A DNA stretch of 64,000 nucleotides from Lactifluus volemus (taxonomy: Eukaryota; Basidiomycota; Agaricomycetes; Russulales; Russulaceae): positions 1-64,000 of the forward strand of contig WTXI01000094.1 of the NCBI GenBank assembly GCA_022376515.1, in the 5' to 3' direction. Position numbers and translations under genes: made by a program. Below the pieces are notes generated by a model that had not been told where the DNA came from, did no database searches, and saw only the letters and a program-made list of their open reading frames with translations. Positions 1 to 11,008 of the stretch are shown in pieces (the stretch's first letter is position 1; each line of letters opens with the position of its first letter).

Positions 1-90
1 AGAGAAGCAAGGGGCGAGAGGTGTGACGACGAAGTGGTGAGGAAGTTGACTGGGAATTGTACGGCAAGTACACCTACAATAGCCGTCAAC
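1..90. other. End of an F-box unit 5' flank, plus first MULE target-site copy
   Basis: Bases 12-60 match the end of the 5' flank repeated upstream of every F-box gene to the right, for example around 27105-27170. They therefore belong to a further F-box unit off the left edge. GCCGTCAAC at 82-90 is the left copy of the 9-bp target-site duplication of the MULE; the right copy is 13533-13541. Confidence 0.75.
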
Positions 91-133
91 AGTTTTTGAA
101 ACTTGACTCCCAAGTGACACACCCGTTTCGGAA
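91..133 (+). repeat. MULE left terminal inverted repeat
   Basis: About 43 bp. Aligned by hand with the reverse complement of 13490-13532, about 29 of 43 positions match, including AGTT at the tip and a GACTCCCA core. It abuts the 9-bp target-site duplication. Confidence 0.8.
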
Positions 134-981
134 TGTAGATTAGTCATGTATTACTCATCAATGCGGAGAACGAAATTTAATAAAATCAAAAGTACAACTG
201 TTTATTGTTTTTGTATTGTTTTTGTTTACTGTGGAGTAATAATAATTAATTATTAATTAAATGCGTGCAGATGTGGACTGTGGCCGGAGCGCGTCCAAGG
301 GGGAGGGGAGCGCATTCACACGTTCACCAACCGTGTTTCCCGCACCCTCATCTTGCCCCCTAGTGCCCTGCTCTCCCTGCTGAAATGACAGCCTTACCTC
401 CATTTCAATTGAATGTCATGTCGCCCACCTTGGAAATGACACCCAGGCCGCATGGCCCACCTGCTAGCATTGTGCTCCGCTTGGACGACCTCCGCACTGA
501 CAGCCCGGCAACTTCCCGAAAGCCTGGAAGCTTTAATTATGACTGCGAGAGCAGCTCCTTCCCAGAGCACTGGCCCAATATGGCCGAATTTGAAGTATGG
601 CGCCAGGCGGAAGAACTCGCTTACTCAATTGAATTTGTTGCCGCCCGAGTTGTGCAAGGAGATGGGTTATGGACCCTTAGGCGCCGTTTTGTGTGCTCAC
701 ATCAACGGACAGGGGGGAAAGGCACTTACCAAAAGAAGTGCCCTGATCGGCAGGAAATTAGATCTAAGAAGACTGGTTGCCCGTGCAAGATCATGATCAA
801 GTGTTATCCCCACACACCAATTGTCTGTGGGCGATATGAAGGGGATCATGACCACGGAGTTGGCTCATCAAATATCCCATTCATCCGGATCTCATCGGCT
901 TCACGGGAACAAATCAGAGGCTTGCTAGAGCAGAAAGTACATCGAAGGGAGATTGTAAGTAACTATTTAATTAATTTATGT

Positions 982-1148
982 GCATCAGGAAACCCATTTT
1001 GCCTTAAACTGTATTAGATGCTCCTTAAAGCTACTTAAGATGTTGGTAATTAGATCCTCAACTTGCCAACATTGAGGATCTAATTACAACATCTTAAGTA
1101 AGCTTAAGGAGCATCTAATACAGTTTAAGCAAATGGTTTCTGATGTGC
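982..1148. repeat. Long hairpin inside MULE intron 1
   Basis: Left arm 982-1061 and right arm 1072-1148 are near-perfect inverted copies with a spacer of about 10 bp. The whole hairpin sits inside the proposed 217-nt first intron (955-1171) of the transposase gene. It could be a foldback insertion or an inverted local duplication. Transcription would give a long RNA hairpin. Confidence 0.85.
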
Positions 1149-2497
1149 CTGATCTAATACATTCAGTTTAGGTACGCATTATCAAGAATGAGGCACCTGA
1201 AGGTAGCCGGGATAGATATGCCACGCTAGAGGATGTCAACCGGATATCGTGATTACTTCAACAAGAATATATATGCCTGCATCCGGAAGATGCGATCTCG
1301 ACTAGACTCTGGGTTGACAGATTCAAAGCAGATGGTGTGTATACATTTTACAAAGATAGGCTAGATCTACCACCCCCGATTCGAGATTGCGACAAGATGC
1401 CTTTGTGCTCTGCTTTCAAACTAGCTTTCAAATGGACGCATTCCGGCGCCTTGGTGGTGGATTTATTGGTATTGATGCAACACATAATACCACTCAATAT
1501 CAAGATCTCCTCCTATTTACAATCATCACACGCGATCATTGGGGACGTGGTGAGTGATCTAATCAGCGATCTTGATCAATCGCTTATCTTACTGAATAGG
1601 CATGCCTGTTGCTTGGATGCTTACATCTAATGCAACCACGGATACGATCTCATTCTTTATCAGTTGGGTAAAGGATGGGAGTCCAGCAGTCCGGCCATCA
1701 ATTATCATGACAGATCAGGATCAAGCACAGATGGCAGCAATCGAGGAAGTGTATCCGCAGAGCCGGATCTTTCTGTGCACATGGCACGTGCTACACGCGA
1801 TGGTAGCCCACTTTTCCACTAGTAAACATCCGGCACTGTGGGAAAAGATCAAGAAATGGGTGAAAACAGATAGTTGGGCCGAGTTTGATCAGATCAAGGA
1901 TGAGATCCTCGATGATCTGTCCACCCCTGCCTCATTTGTTGTCTATTTGAAACAATCATGGATACCAATAGTCCATCAATGGTCAATAGCTGCACAAAAA
2001 GGCAGATCTATCTTTGAGGAGGGTGAAACTAATATGTTGATTGAAGTGTATGTAATTGGTTTCTGTTCCAATAAGATAAAACTAACTTATTCTAGATTTC
2101 ATCATAAGTTAAAATCTGATTGGCTAGATGGCATGCGAAATCGCCAGATCGATCATGTCATGCACACACTAGTTCAGCAGATGGTCCCGGATTATCAGGA
2201 ACGACATGCGCTTCAAAATGTCGGACTAGCAGGGCCGGACCTTGCAGGGCGGCGGCGGCAGGAAATACTCAAAACCGCCAGGGGCATATCTGCCGATTCA
2301 ATTCAACAGTTCGACCTTATGCAATTTCATGTCACTTCCCAATCCCGGCCTGGCTCTTATTACGCGGTAGATCTAAATCGTGCCACTTGTGATTGTGCAG
2401 ATTTTCCCAGAGCTCAGTTCTGCAAACACATTGGTGCGATCTATCTGCATTTCCCACATCTATTTGCAGAGAAGTTCAGTCTCGCCACATCCCCGGG

Positions 2498-3433
2498 TGT
2501 TACGGTTATGCGGGCCGCCCGGCCCATTCCTTACTGTTTTCCGTCTGATTTTCGACTTGTGTTGTGACCTAGGATCCCTTTCCTTGGCCAGCCCCTTCTG
2601 TATCGCTTCTAGGGGCTGTGCGTCGCCGTTTTGGACGTGTATTTGACTCAGGGATCATGACTCAAATCTTGAGTCAGCGTTCTTGACTCAGATCTTGAGT
2701 CAGACGCACTGAGTCAGTTCTTGAGTCATCGGAACTGACTCAGGTCCTTAGTCAATAGTCTTGACTTCGCTACTGTACTGTGACCTTTGTAGGATAGTTG
2801 GCTGGCCCTTGGTACGCATAAATAGGGCCCTGTAGACGAGCTAAAGCCCCAGCTTCAGCTTCGTCTAGAATCGCAGTTCATTGTCTCCTGCTCACACTCG
2901 CATCGCATCTTCTTCCTCTACTTGTTCATCCCCTCTTCGTACCTTGATCTAGGTACCTCACGCCACGATCAGACATCTGTGAACTTGTTCCATTTCCTCT
3001 GGAACTAGCTCCCAGACGCCTGAACCCTAATACGAACGCGCTGTGAGAAGTAGTCCCCACTTCTCACCCCGCGTCCGCCCTCGAACCTTAGTTCAACCTC
3101 TCACGAGTGTCCTTGGAAGGCGAGCATCTCTTGCATTTCAATTACACTCGCGCCCGTGTTGCGGTTGAACCTACACATCGTCATTCATCCATCTGCCACC
3201 GTCTATCCTCTTTAGGAACGGTAACTCCGACCATCGCGTGCGCCGGCCCGTACTAACCGCCTCACGCGATACGAACCTCCGAGAGTTCGCACAGTCAAGT
3301 CTACTCCTCTGGGACCTTGCCTGTGTGTACCAGAATCGACTATTTGGTGTTGCCAGTCTTGCCCGACTCGCCGCAACAAATAGCCAACCAGAACGACGCT
3401 CACTTCGAGCCACGGTCCCTGCGAACCGTGACA
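2498..3433 (+). repeat. 5' LTR of the gypsy element
   Basis: 936 bp, beginning TGTTACGG and ending CCGTGACA. It matches 11009-11944 base for base by eye. It carries the promoter elements described at 2644-2861. Confidence 0.95.
2644..2861 (+). promoter_or_regulatory. LTR promoter: bZIP-site cluster, TATA-like box, probable start site
   Basis: Eight copies of TGACTCA or TGAGTCA lie at 2644, 2658, 2670, 2684, 2696, 2710, 2722 and 2736. TGASTCA is the Gcn4/CPC1/AP-1 bZIP recognition site. A TATA-like CATAAATAGG follows at about 2818. The 11 bases AGCTTCAGCTT at 2851-2861 are complementary to the primer-binding site at 3435-3445. In Tf1/sushi elements this marks the 5' end of the RNA, and here it is about 33 bp below the TATA-like box. 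The same array recurs in the other LTRs of the family. Confidence 0.75.
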
Positions 3434-3434
3434 T

Positions 3435-3445
3435 AAGCTGAAGCT
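3435..3445 (+). promoter_or_regulatory. Self-priming primer-binding site
   Basis: AAGCTGAAGCT, starting one base after the 5' LTR, is an 11-nt perfect reverse complement of 2851-2861 in the LTR. Tf1/sushi-type elements prime minus-strand DNA with the folded-back 5' end of their own RNA instead of a tRNA, and the geometry here fits. The leader from 3446 to about 3621 shows no other feature. Confidence 0.8.
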
Positions 3446-3621
3446 CCTACCCCTCCACTTCTTCGTCACAAGAAGTGTACCACGAACGAACCAGACCGTT
3501 GCCCACTTTCTTTTCAGGCCGAGAAAGTGTGTGCCAGAGTGCACAGAAATTTTTCGTTCCTCTTGCTAGAGGGAACAACTTATAGGCTACTGAGACCGCG
3601 CCTCTTGCGAAGAGTGGGCGA

Positions 3622-5545
3622 TTGATCGACAAAACGGCTTCCATAACTGTTGGTTGGACCTCAGAAAAGGGGAAGCTCACCAGAGTCGAAACCAGAGACG
3701 CACCAGACCTCCCAGACCACGTAGTTGGACACGCCTTCTGGATAGAACATCCAGGGAACCCCAAGCGAACTGCCTATTGGGCTTTTGAGAAGGCGGAACC
3801 ACACGGACCCATCGAGTTTATCAACCAGAAGTGGTATCACATCGAGTGGTTCGACAAACCAGACACCTACGCGACGGAGATAGGGAGATACGTCACAGAC
3901 GACGATATCAAACGATTTGAACTTGGCTGGTGGCGTCCTAGTGATCCACAGCACCCAGACTATCCAGTACACACACTGTCCTTGACACCGGCGGGCTCAG
4001 GAACTGGTAGTACCCCAGAACGACCCGAAGCACTTTCACCTACTGGCCAGTTGTTTGAACCGGTCTATCAAGCCGCACAAGCCCCTCTAACCAGTGTTCC
4101 CCCCGGAATTCTCCAACAGCTTGAACCATCAACCTCGACGCTACAAGTGCCCCCAGTACAAAAGCAAATGGAATCACCATACTCCGACGTCAGTGTGTCG
4201 ATGGTGACAGACCCAACCAGTGGAATGTTGGTAGATCCCACCACGTTTCCAGCCACTTTCTCCCCCGCTCCACAACCTCATCCTAGCGTGCCTAGTGGCA
4301 GTGCGTTCATCAGGTCAGCTGCAGTCAGCACTGCCATTACCGCACCAGCAGCACTAGCTGGCATCACGGGATTCAGCTCCTCTGGGCAACCTGGGGGAGG
4401 ACCTCCGGCTGGGGCACAGCCGGGAGGAGGTGGAGGCGGAGGTGGAGGCGGAGGCGGAGGTGGAGGCGGAGGTGGAGGCGGAGGTGGAGGCGGAGGAGCT
4501 CCCCCTCCAGGAGGACAAGCAGCAGGTGGTCAACCACACCAGCCTTCAGCCCTCTTTGGCACGATCCCTGAAATTTTCAATGGGGATCGTGACGACCTCG
4601 CACGCTTCCGTCGCGCCTTCACAGTCTTCTGGGAGATGAATCGGGCCACCCCTCCATAAGTAGCCCCTACATGCGGGTCCTCACCTGTGTGGGAAGGATC
4701 CGAGGCAAGGCAGTCGACCAGTGGGTCGATGGAATCATCCAACCCTTGATGAATGGGGTAGCAATGTGGCGGCAGTACCCAAATCACCTTCTGGCCATTG
4801 ACCCAAACGACGAACAGGTCTGGACGGACTTTGACAATGCGTTCAAAGCTCAGTTTCAGAACACTGTGGCCAGGGAGGAGGCACTGGGGCGTCTGCTCAC
4901 CCTGCAGATGCAAGGGGAAGACCTCAAAACGTACATCAATGATTTCAATACACTAATCGCTCTCGCCAAGTGGGGTCCAAATGAGCAAGGAACCCTCCTT
5001 CGATTCAAGGATGGCTTGAAGCGAGTCCTCCGTGAAAAGATCATTGATTTCGAGGCCACCCTACCCGATACTCTGAAGGGATGGCAAGACGCGGCCTTGA
5101 GGCGTCAAGGGAGGTGGATCGAAGCCAAGCCACCTCTGGAGACAAGCCAGGCCAAAACTTCCGCCAACGCCTTGCTATGGCGCTAGGGAGGTACCAGCAG
5201 GACAGACACACGAAACCCCGACCTTCTGACGCCATGGACGTTGACGCCATCCATACAGGGGGGCCTACCCCTGAAGAAAAGAAGAAACTAGTGGCGGAAG
5301 GTCGCTGCTTCACCTGTCGGCGACAGGGCCATGTGAGCCGCATGTGTCCTGAGAAGAAAAAGAATCAGAACAAGGGCAGCAAGCCTGCACAGCGCCCCGC
5401 CGCAGTGCGGGCTGTTGAAGAAGAAAAGAAAGAAATCACACGCGACCAGCTCATGGACGGACTTATGAAGTTGTCTGACGACGACAAGGAACGCTTTATC
5501 AAGGATATGGTTGACTCCACCGACTCTGCGCCCCAGGATTTTTGA
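3622..5545 (+). pseudogene. gag: gag of the gypsy element, frameshifted
   Basis: This encodes the capsid and nucleocapsid-like protein that packages the element RNA. It reads in three frames: 3622-4659, then from about 4660 to about 5150, then about 5130-5545. The first part has an unusual Trp-rich N-terminal domain (about 3700-3960), a Pro/Ser/Thr-rich linker, a pure glycine run and the start of a retrotransposon gag domain (FNGDRDDLARFRRAF). The domain continues in the second frame. The third frame carries a CCHC zinc knuckle, CFTCRRQGHVSRMC (about 5308). The first shift fits one missing base at about 4656, and the second lies between about 5120 and 5160. No in-frame ATG occurs between the TAG at 3583 and 4168, so the start is unclear. 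Confidence 0.85.
4423..4497 (+). repeat. Glycine-coding GGN microsatellite in gag
   Basis: Twenty-five consecutive glycine codons built from alternating GGA, GGT and GGC. It is likely to vary in length between copies. Confidence 0.9.
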
Positions 5546-6266
5546 AGAGCTCGTGCCGCGCGACCTGGGTACGAGCCTTAGGACTGAAACGAATGTACAT
5601 TAGCTATGCCAATGCCAATGCTTTGAATTTGCCCATTTCGTTTTCAAATGTCCACAAAACGGTCGCAGATGTCGCCTTAGTTGACAGTGGAGCCACGGAA
5701 AACTTCCTTGATCAGCGCACAGTCCGCCGATGGGGACTCAGCACTCATAAACTCCCTCACCCCCGCTACGTCTACAATGTGGATGGAACCCAGAACCAGG
5801 CTGGGACACTTACGGAGTATTGTGTTCTTCGCTGTGTCGTGGGGGACAAGGATACTCTCCAGCGGTTCTATGTCACCAATCTTGGCAAGGATCGTGTCCT
5901 CTTGGGGCACCCCTGGCTCTCAGAGTTCAATCCTCGCATCGATTGGACCAAGGGAGAAGTACAGAACGGAGGAGTACGGATCGAAACCAAGTGGAGAAAG
6001 TTCCAGCGCCCTCGTCAGATATACAAGGACAGGGAGAAGGAACCAGCACGCATTGATCGCACCAATGTGGCCCAGGAATGGGCCATAAAGGCGCACCAGG
6101 AGCAGGTAGCCAGTGGGGAAAAGCACGAGGTGCTACCACCCCAATACCGAGACTATGCGGACGTCTTTGACGAAGAAAAATCCCATCGTTTCCCACCTTC
6201 ACGACCAGAGGATCACGCCATTGTCTTGAAGGAGGATGCCCCAGCTTCCATCAATTGTAAAGTCTA
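5542..6266 (+). CDS. pol: pol, 5' part: retropepsin-like protease, cut by solo LTR
   Basis: The reading frame lies -1 relative to the last gag frame and overlaps its stop (GATTTTTGA around 5537-5545), as expected for gag-pol frameshifting, though a mutation cannot be excluded. The aspartic protease has its active-site triad in LVDSGATENFLD (about 5677) and a later LLGHPWL motif (about 5900). The frame runs into linker sequence before reverse transcriptase and is interrupted at 6266 by the inverted solo LTR. The same frame resumes after 7207 once the LTR and one 5-bp target copy are discounted. The N-terminal border between 5535 and 5600 is uncertain. Confidence 0.85.
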
Positions 6267-7202
6267 TGTCACGGTTCGCAGGGACCGTGGCTCGAAGTGA
6301 GCGTCGTTCTGGTTGGCTATTTGTTGCGGCGAGTCGGGCAAGACTGACAACACCAAATAGTCGATTCTAGTACACACAGGCAAGGTCCCAGAGGAGTAGA
6401 CTTGACTGTGCGAACTCTCGGAGGTTCGTATCGCGTGAGGCGGTTAGTACGGGCCGGCGCACGCGATGGTCGGAGTTACCGTTCCTAAAGAGGATAGACG
6501 GTGGCAGATGGATGAATGACGATGTGTGGGTTCAACCGCAACACGGGCGCGAGTGTAATTGAAATGCAAGGGATGCTCGCCTTCCAAGGACACTCGTGAG
6601 AGGTTGAACTAAGGTTCGAGGGCGGACGCGGGGTGAGAAGTGGGGACTACTTCTCACAGCGCGTTCGTATTAGGGTTCAGGCGTCTGGGAGCTAGTTCCA
6701 GAGGAAATGGAACAAGTTCACAGATGTCTGATCGTGGCGTGAGGTACCTAGATCAAGGTACGAAGAGGGGATGAACAAGTAGAGGAGGAAGATGCGATGC
6801 GAGTGTGAGCAAGAGACAATGAACTGCGATTCTAGACGAAGCTGAAGCTGGGGCTTTAGCTCGTCTACAGGGCCCTATTTATGCATACAGAGGGCCAGCC
6901 AACTATCCTACAAAGGTCTCAGTACAGTAGCGAAGTCAAGACTATTGACTAAGGACCTGAGTCAGTTCTGATGACTCAAGAACTGACTCAGTGCGTCTGA
7001 CTCAAGATCTGAGTCAAGAACGCTGACTCAAGACTTGAGTCATGATCCCTGAGTCAAGTACACATCCAAAATGGCGATGCACAGCCCCTAGAAGTCGCAC
7101 AGAGGGGGCTGGCCAAGGAAAGGGATCCTAGGTCATAACACAAGTCGAAAAATAGACGGAAAATAGCAAGAAATGGGCCGGGCGGCCCGCATAACCGTAA
7201 CA
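6267..7202 (-). mobile_element. Solo gypsy LTR nested antisense in pol
   Basis: 936 bp, the reverse complement of the gypsy LTR type, with GTCTA duplicated on both sides (6262-6266 and 7203-7207). It differs from the flanking element's own LTRs at scattered positions and is much closer to the solo LTR at 16826-17761. It therefore derives from a sister subfamily. No internal sequence remains, so it formed by LTR-LTR recombination after insertion. Confidence 0.95.
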
Positions 7203-7207
7203 GTCTA

Positions 7208-10200
7208 TGCCCTCACGAGGGGGGAGAAGGAAGCGACCCAGAAGTTCTTAAAGGAGAACGAGCAGTGGGGATTCATCGAAAAGTCCAACTCTCCTTGGTC
7301 GACCCCTTGGTTCTTTATAAAGAAAAGAGATGGGAGTCTCCGACCCATCCAGGACTATAGGGAAGTGAACAGTTGGACGATTCGAGATGTGTACCCCATC
7401 CCTCGCATTGAACAAATTCTGGAAGCGTTGCATGGACGCACCCTCTTCACGGCACTGGACATTCGTTGGGGCTATCACAACATCCAGATTCGCCCTGAGG
7501 ATCGATGGAAGGCTGCGTTTAAAACTCCCTTTGGCCTGTACCAACCAAAGGTGATGCTCTTCGGCCTCCAGAACTCTCCAGCCACCTTTCAGCGTTGCAT
7601 GGATCGGGTCTTTGCTAAGATCATGAACCGCTACCCAGGGAAGGTGTTTGTGTACATGGACGATGTCTTGGTGGCCACAGGAGGAGACGTGGAGGAACAT
7701 AGGAGGATAGTCCGAGAAATCCTCGAGATGTTCCGCCAAGAGTCCTTCTTCCTCAAACTGTCGAAGTGCAAGTTTGAGCAGACCAGCATTGACTATCTTG
7801 GCATCCGCGTGGAACACGGGACCATCCGCATCGATCCCACGAAGAGGAAGGGACTATCTCAATGGCCTCGAACCTTGTCTTCAGTAAAGGAGGTCCGGAG
7901 TACGCTTGGCGTGTTGGGGTATCAGAGACCATTCATTCCCCACTTTGCACACCTCGCGGCGCCACTCACTGCCTTACTGAAGAAGGGACGACCATTCAAG
8001 TGGACGGATGAGTGCACCAAAGCCTTGAATGCACTCCTCCAGATCATAGAGTCCGACCCTGTCCTCCAGAGACCTGACTATGACCGCCCCTTCGAGATGG
8101 AGGTGGACGCGTCCCAGTATGCCACTGGGGCCATCCTCTACCAACGAAATGACAAACAGAGGCTCTGTCCAGTGGGCTACCACTCCCAGACATTGAACGA
8201 AGCTGAGAGAGGGTATGACGTCCATGATAGAGAGCTCTTGGCGGTGATTCGGGGTTTGCGACGATGGAGACACTTGTTTCTCTCCTCTCCCTTCACTGCC
8301 ATTGTACACACCGATCATAATAATCTTCGATACTACCGGCAACCCCAGAGAATCAACCGACGCGTAGCAAGGTACCTCAGTGACCTTGCAGACTACAATT
8401 ACAAACTGGTGCACCGCCCAGGCAAGCTGAACAAGGCTGACGCGCTGTCCAGACCACCAGGAGTGGACGAAGGGAAACATGACAACGAAAACACCCTTGT
8501 CCTACCGGACAAACTCTTCGCGCGAGCAGCAGAGGTCAGCAGTCTCGAACAACAGGTTTGGGATTGGCAAGCACGCACACCGAACTATTTCGCAGAGCTG
8601 CATCGCTCCTACCCACTGGACTCAGTAAATCACCATTGGGTGCACCAAAGAAGACCTGTGGTCGCAGACCAGGAAGATCTGAAGCGACAGATCTTGCGTG
8701 AGTACCATGACCATGCCTTGGCTGGGCACCCAGGCATCGCCACAACGCTTCAGAAGGTGTCTGAGGACTACTGGTGGCCAACGATGCGACAGTTCATCCA
8801 GAATTACGTCAAAGGATGTGCGACTTGCCAAATGATGAAACCCAATACTGTGAAACCTAAACCACCGTTGATGCCGATCACTGTTGAACCGAAGGCAATC
8901 CCTTTCCAGACCATTTCCCTTGACCTCATCACCGATCTCCCAGTCTCAAAGGGATATGACTCGATCCTCACAGTAGTGGACCACGATTGCTCGAAGGCAG
9001 CCTTCTTCTTGCCCTGTCAGAAGACAATTGACGCAGAAGAAGTGGCCCAGCTCTATGTGGAACACATCTTCCCTCTCTTTGGCTGCCCCCACCACGTCAT
9101 CTCGGACAGAGATCCCCGTTTTACTGCACATTTCACCCGCCAGATGTGTGAACTGCTAGGGATCACACAGAACATCAGTTCTGCTTATCACCCGCAGACT
9201 GATGGACAATCAGAACGCGCCAATCAGTGGGTGGAGCAGTATTTGCGGATTTATGGGAGCAGCCAACAAGACGACTGGGCAAACCTTCTTCCTCTCGCCC
9301 AATTTGTTCACAACTCCTGGCCGAATGCAAGCACAGGGAAGGCTCCCTGTGAGCTCTTGTGGGGCGCAAACCCAATCCTCCATCCCTCCGAAAAAAGCAC
9401 AAACATCCCTGCGTTACATCAAAGGCAGGTGTGGCTTAAGGAGGCTAGGGAGCGCGCCCAGGATGCTATCAGAAAAGCACAGGAACTGTGGCTGAAAAGG
9501 CGCCAGAGAAAGAAAGGCCAAAGACACTTCTACCCATTCAAAAAAGGACAACAAGTATTGTTGGAGGGAACAAACCTAAAGACAATATATCCGTCCGCAA
9601 AGTTGGGACCAAAGAGATATGGTCCATTCCCCATCATTGACGTCATTTCCCCGGTGGTGTACCGCCTCCAGCTTCCCCCACACTGGCGCATTCACAATGT
9701 CTTCCACGCGTCCTTGTTAACGCCTTACAAGGAGACGGAGGAACATGGGCGCAACTTCACAGAACCGCCACCTGATCTGATGGAAGGCGAACCAGAATAT
9801 GAGGTGGAGCAAATCATTGATGCGCGCAAGAAAGGGAGGGCAGAGAAGCTTGAATATCTCCTTCGTTGGAAGGGATATTCACCCGCTCATGATAGTTGGG
9901 AACCCGCTGGCAATGTGAAGGCTCCAGAGCTCATTAAGGAGTTCTATCAGCGCAACCCCAATGCGATAGGGGGAGGGAGGATAAAAGCGAAGAGGAAGAG
10001 ACGAATCCGAACCATCACTACTCCTATTGCCTCCTCCCTCATGAGTAATGCCCTACACCTTGCGTTCCAATACCCAAACTCAGAGGAGGACTACCTCGAA
10101 CTCCTCGACTCGTCGTTCGACACCCTCGCGGTCTGTGAGGGGGGAGAGTGGCCCCTCCCAGAGACGTCCCTTGCCGAGGACACCCCAGCAGAATCAGCCC

Positions 10201-10940
10201 AGATCCGCACCTCCACCGTACAGGAGGACCACCCGCTCGCCTCGCCAAGAGCCTCGCCGCAGCCCCTCGTACCATCCGAGGACCCCATCTCCTCTCCCAG
10301 GACCGACACCGCCTCCCCAACTCTCGCCTATCCAGGAAGCCCTGGAGGTGCTAGCAGCGGACATGAGGTTTCAGCCAGAAGTCATGTCGCTGGAGACCCC
10401 CACGCACTGCGACCCAAATCCCCTTACGATCCCTGGAAGGTCTTCAGCTGGGCCCAACCTTCTGCAGGTAACAGTGCTCATCAACTCCAGGGGATACGTG
10501 CAGCAGATGGGGACGGCCTACGTCCACTCGTCGTCGCGTCTTCGTCGCATGGGGGGCCGTCTGGTGGTGATTCCGGAGTCAGCCCTCTGAGAATCACCGG
10601 CAAGCGCAAGAGGAAGGGAAGGAAGTCATTTTATTGCGGCAAGTGCAACCAGGATGGGGTGGCGCACAAATACGAAGACTGTCCCTTGTGGAGGGAGTGC
10701 CTCTATTGTCAGAAGAAGGGGCACTACTCCCACGATTGCCACCACCCCCATATGCGTTGCACCGTTTACAGATGCCGAGTCTTCCCTGACCACCAGTACT
10801 ATGGGAGGAGCTGTCCTGTCAAGGCCACGGAGTTGCAGCCCGTTACTCATTATGGGGATGAGTATGACGCGGATGACGTCGATGCAGGTGAGGCGCTTTG
10901 GGAGGACATTGACTGGGAATCCATGGACAGGGGTGACTGA
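7208..10940 (+). CDS. pol: pol, main part: RT, RNase H, integrase, chromodomain, zinc-knuckle tail
   Basis: Polyprotein that copies and integrates the element; the frame is open to the TGA at 10938. Numbering from the frame's first codon at 7173, where about 11 residues come from the solo LTR: reverse transcriptase with YMDD at residues 161-164, RNase H starting near EVDAS (about 311), integrase with an HHCC zinc-binding motif ending CATCQ (about 8820-8830), then integrase core motifs SLDLI, ISDRDPRF and GQSERANQ. A chromodomain (about 9790-9960) makes this a chromovirus. The tail after it is long: a Pro/Ser-rich stretch and then Cys/His clusters, CGKCN..DC and the CCHC knuckle CLYCQKKGHYSHDC (about 10633-10830). 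All catalytic residues I looked for are present. Confidence 0.93.
10048..10590 (+). other. Overlapping +1-frame ORF within the pol tail
   Basis: An ATG-started frame of 180 codons lies in the +1 frame over the low-complexity part of the pol tail. Its product would be Arg/Ser/Pro-rich. It could be a real overlapping gene, a former separate third ORF, or chance in GC-rich low-complexity DNA. Nothing decides between these here. Confidence 0.3.
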
Positions 10941-10963
10941 GACGCATGGTGGTACATGCGTCT

Positions 10964-10974
10964 AGGAGAGAGGG
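10964..10974 (+). promoter_or_regulatory. Polypurine tract
   Basis: AGGAGAGAGGG ends three bases before the first LTR-like start (TGTTACGG at 10978). This is where plus-strand synthesis would be primed. Confidence 0.7.
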
Positions 10975-10977
10975 TAC

Positions 10978-11008
10978 TGTTACGGTTATGCGGGCCGCCC
11001 GGCCCATT
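10978..11008 (+). repeat. Tandem extra copy of the first 31 bp of the LTR
   Basis: The first 31 bases of the LTR, TGTTACGG to GGCCCATT, occur twice in a row (10978 and 11009). The extra copy is on the internal side, directly after the purine tract. The 5' LTR end has only one copy. Confidence 0.9.

Noticed and set aside
452..796. Long frame overlapping the first MULE exon
   Set aside because: It is in a different frame from the zinc-binding transposase exon and has no recognisable domain; a shadow frame.
2046..2095. 50-nt intron starting with GTGTAT in the MULE transposase
   Set aside because: It would break the frame. A donor two bases later (GTATGT, 2048) gives a 48-nt intron that keeps the FHHKLK block in frame.
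3171..3544. Reverse-strand frames in the LTR
   Set aside because: They recur in every LTR copy in any orientation and carry no domain; LTR non-coding sequence.
7248..7817. Antisense frame of 189 codons in pol
   Set aside because: It lies fully opposite the conserved reverse transcriptase; its openness follows from the codon pattern of pol.
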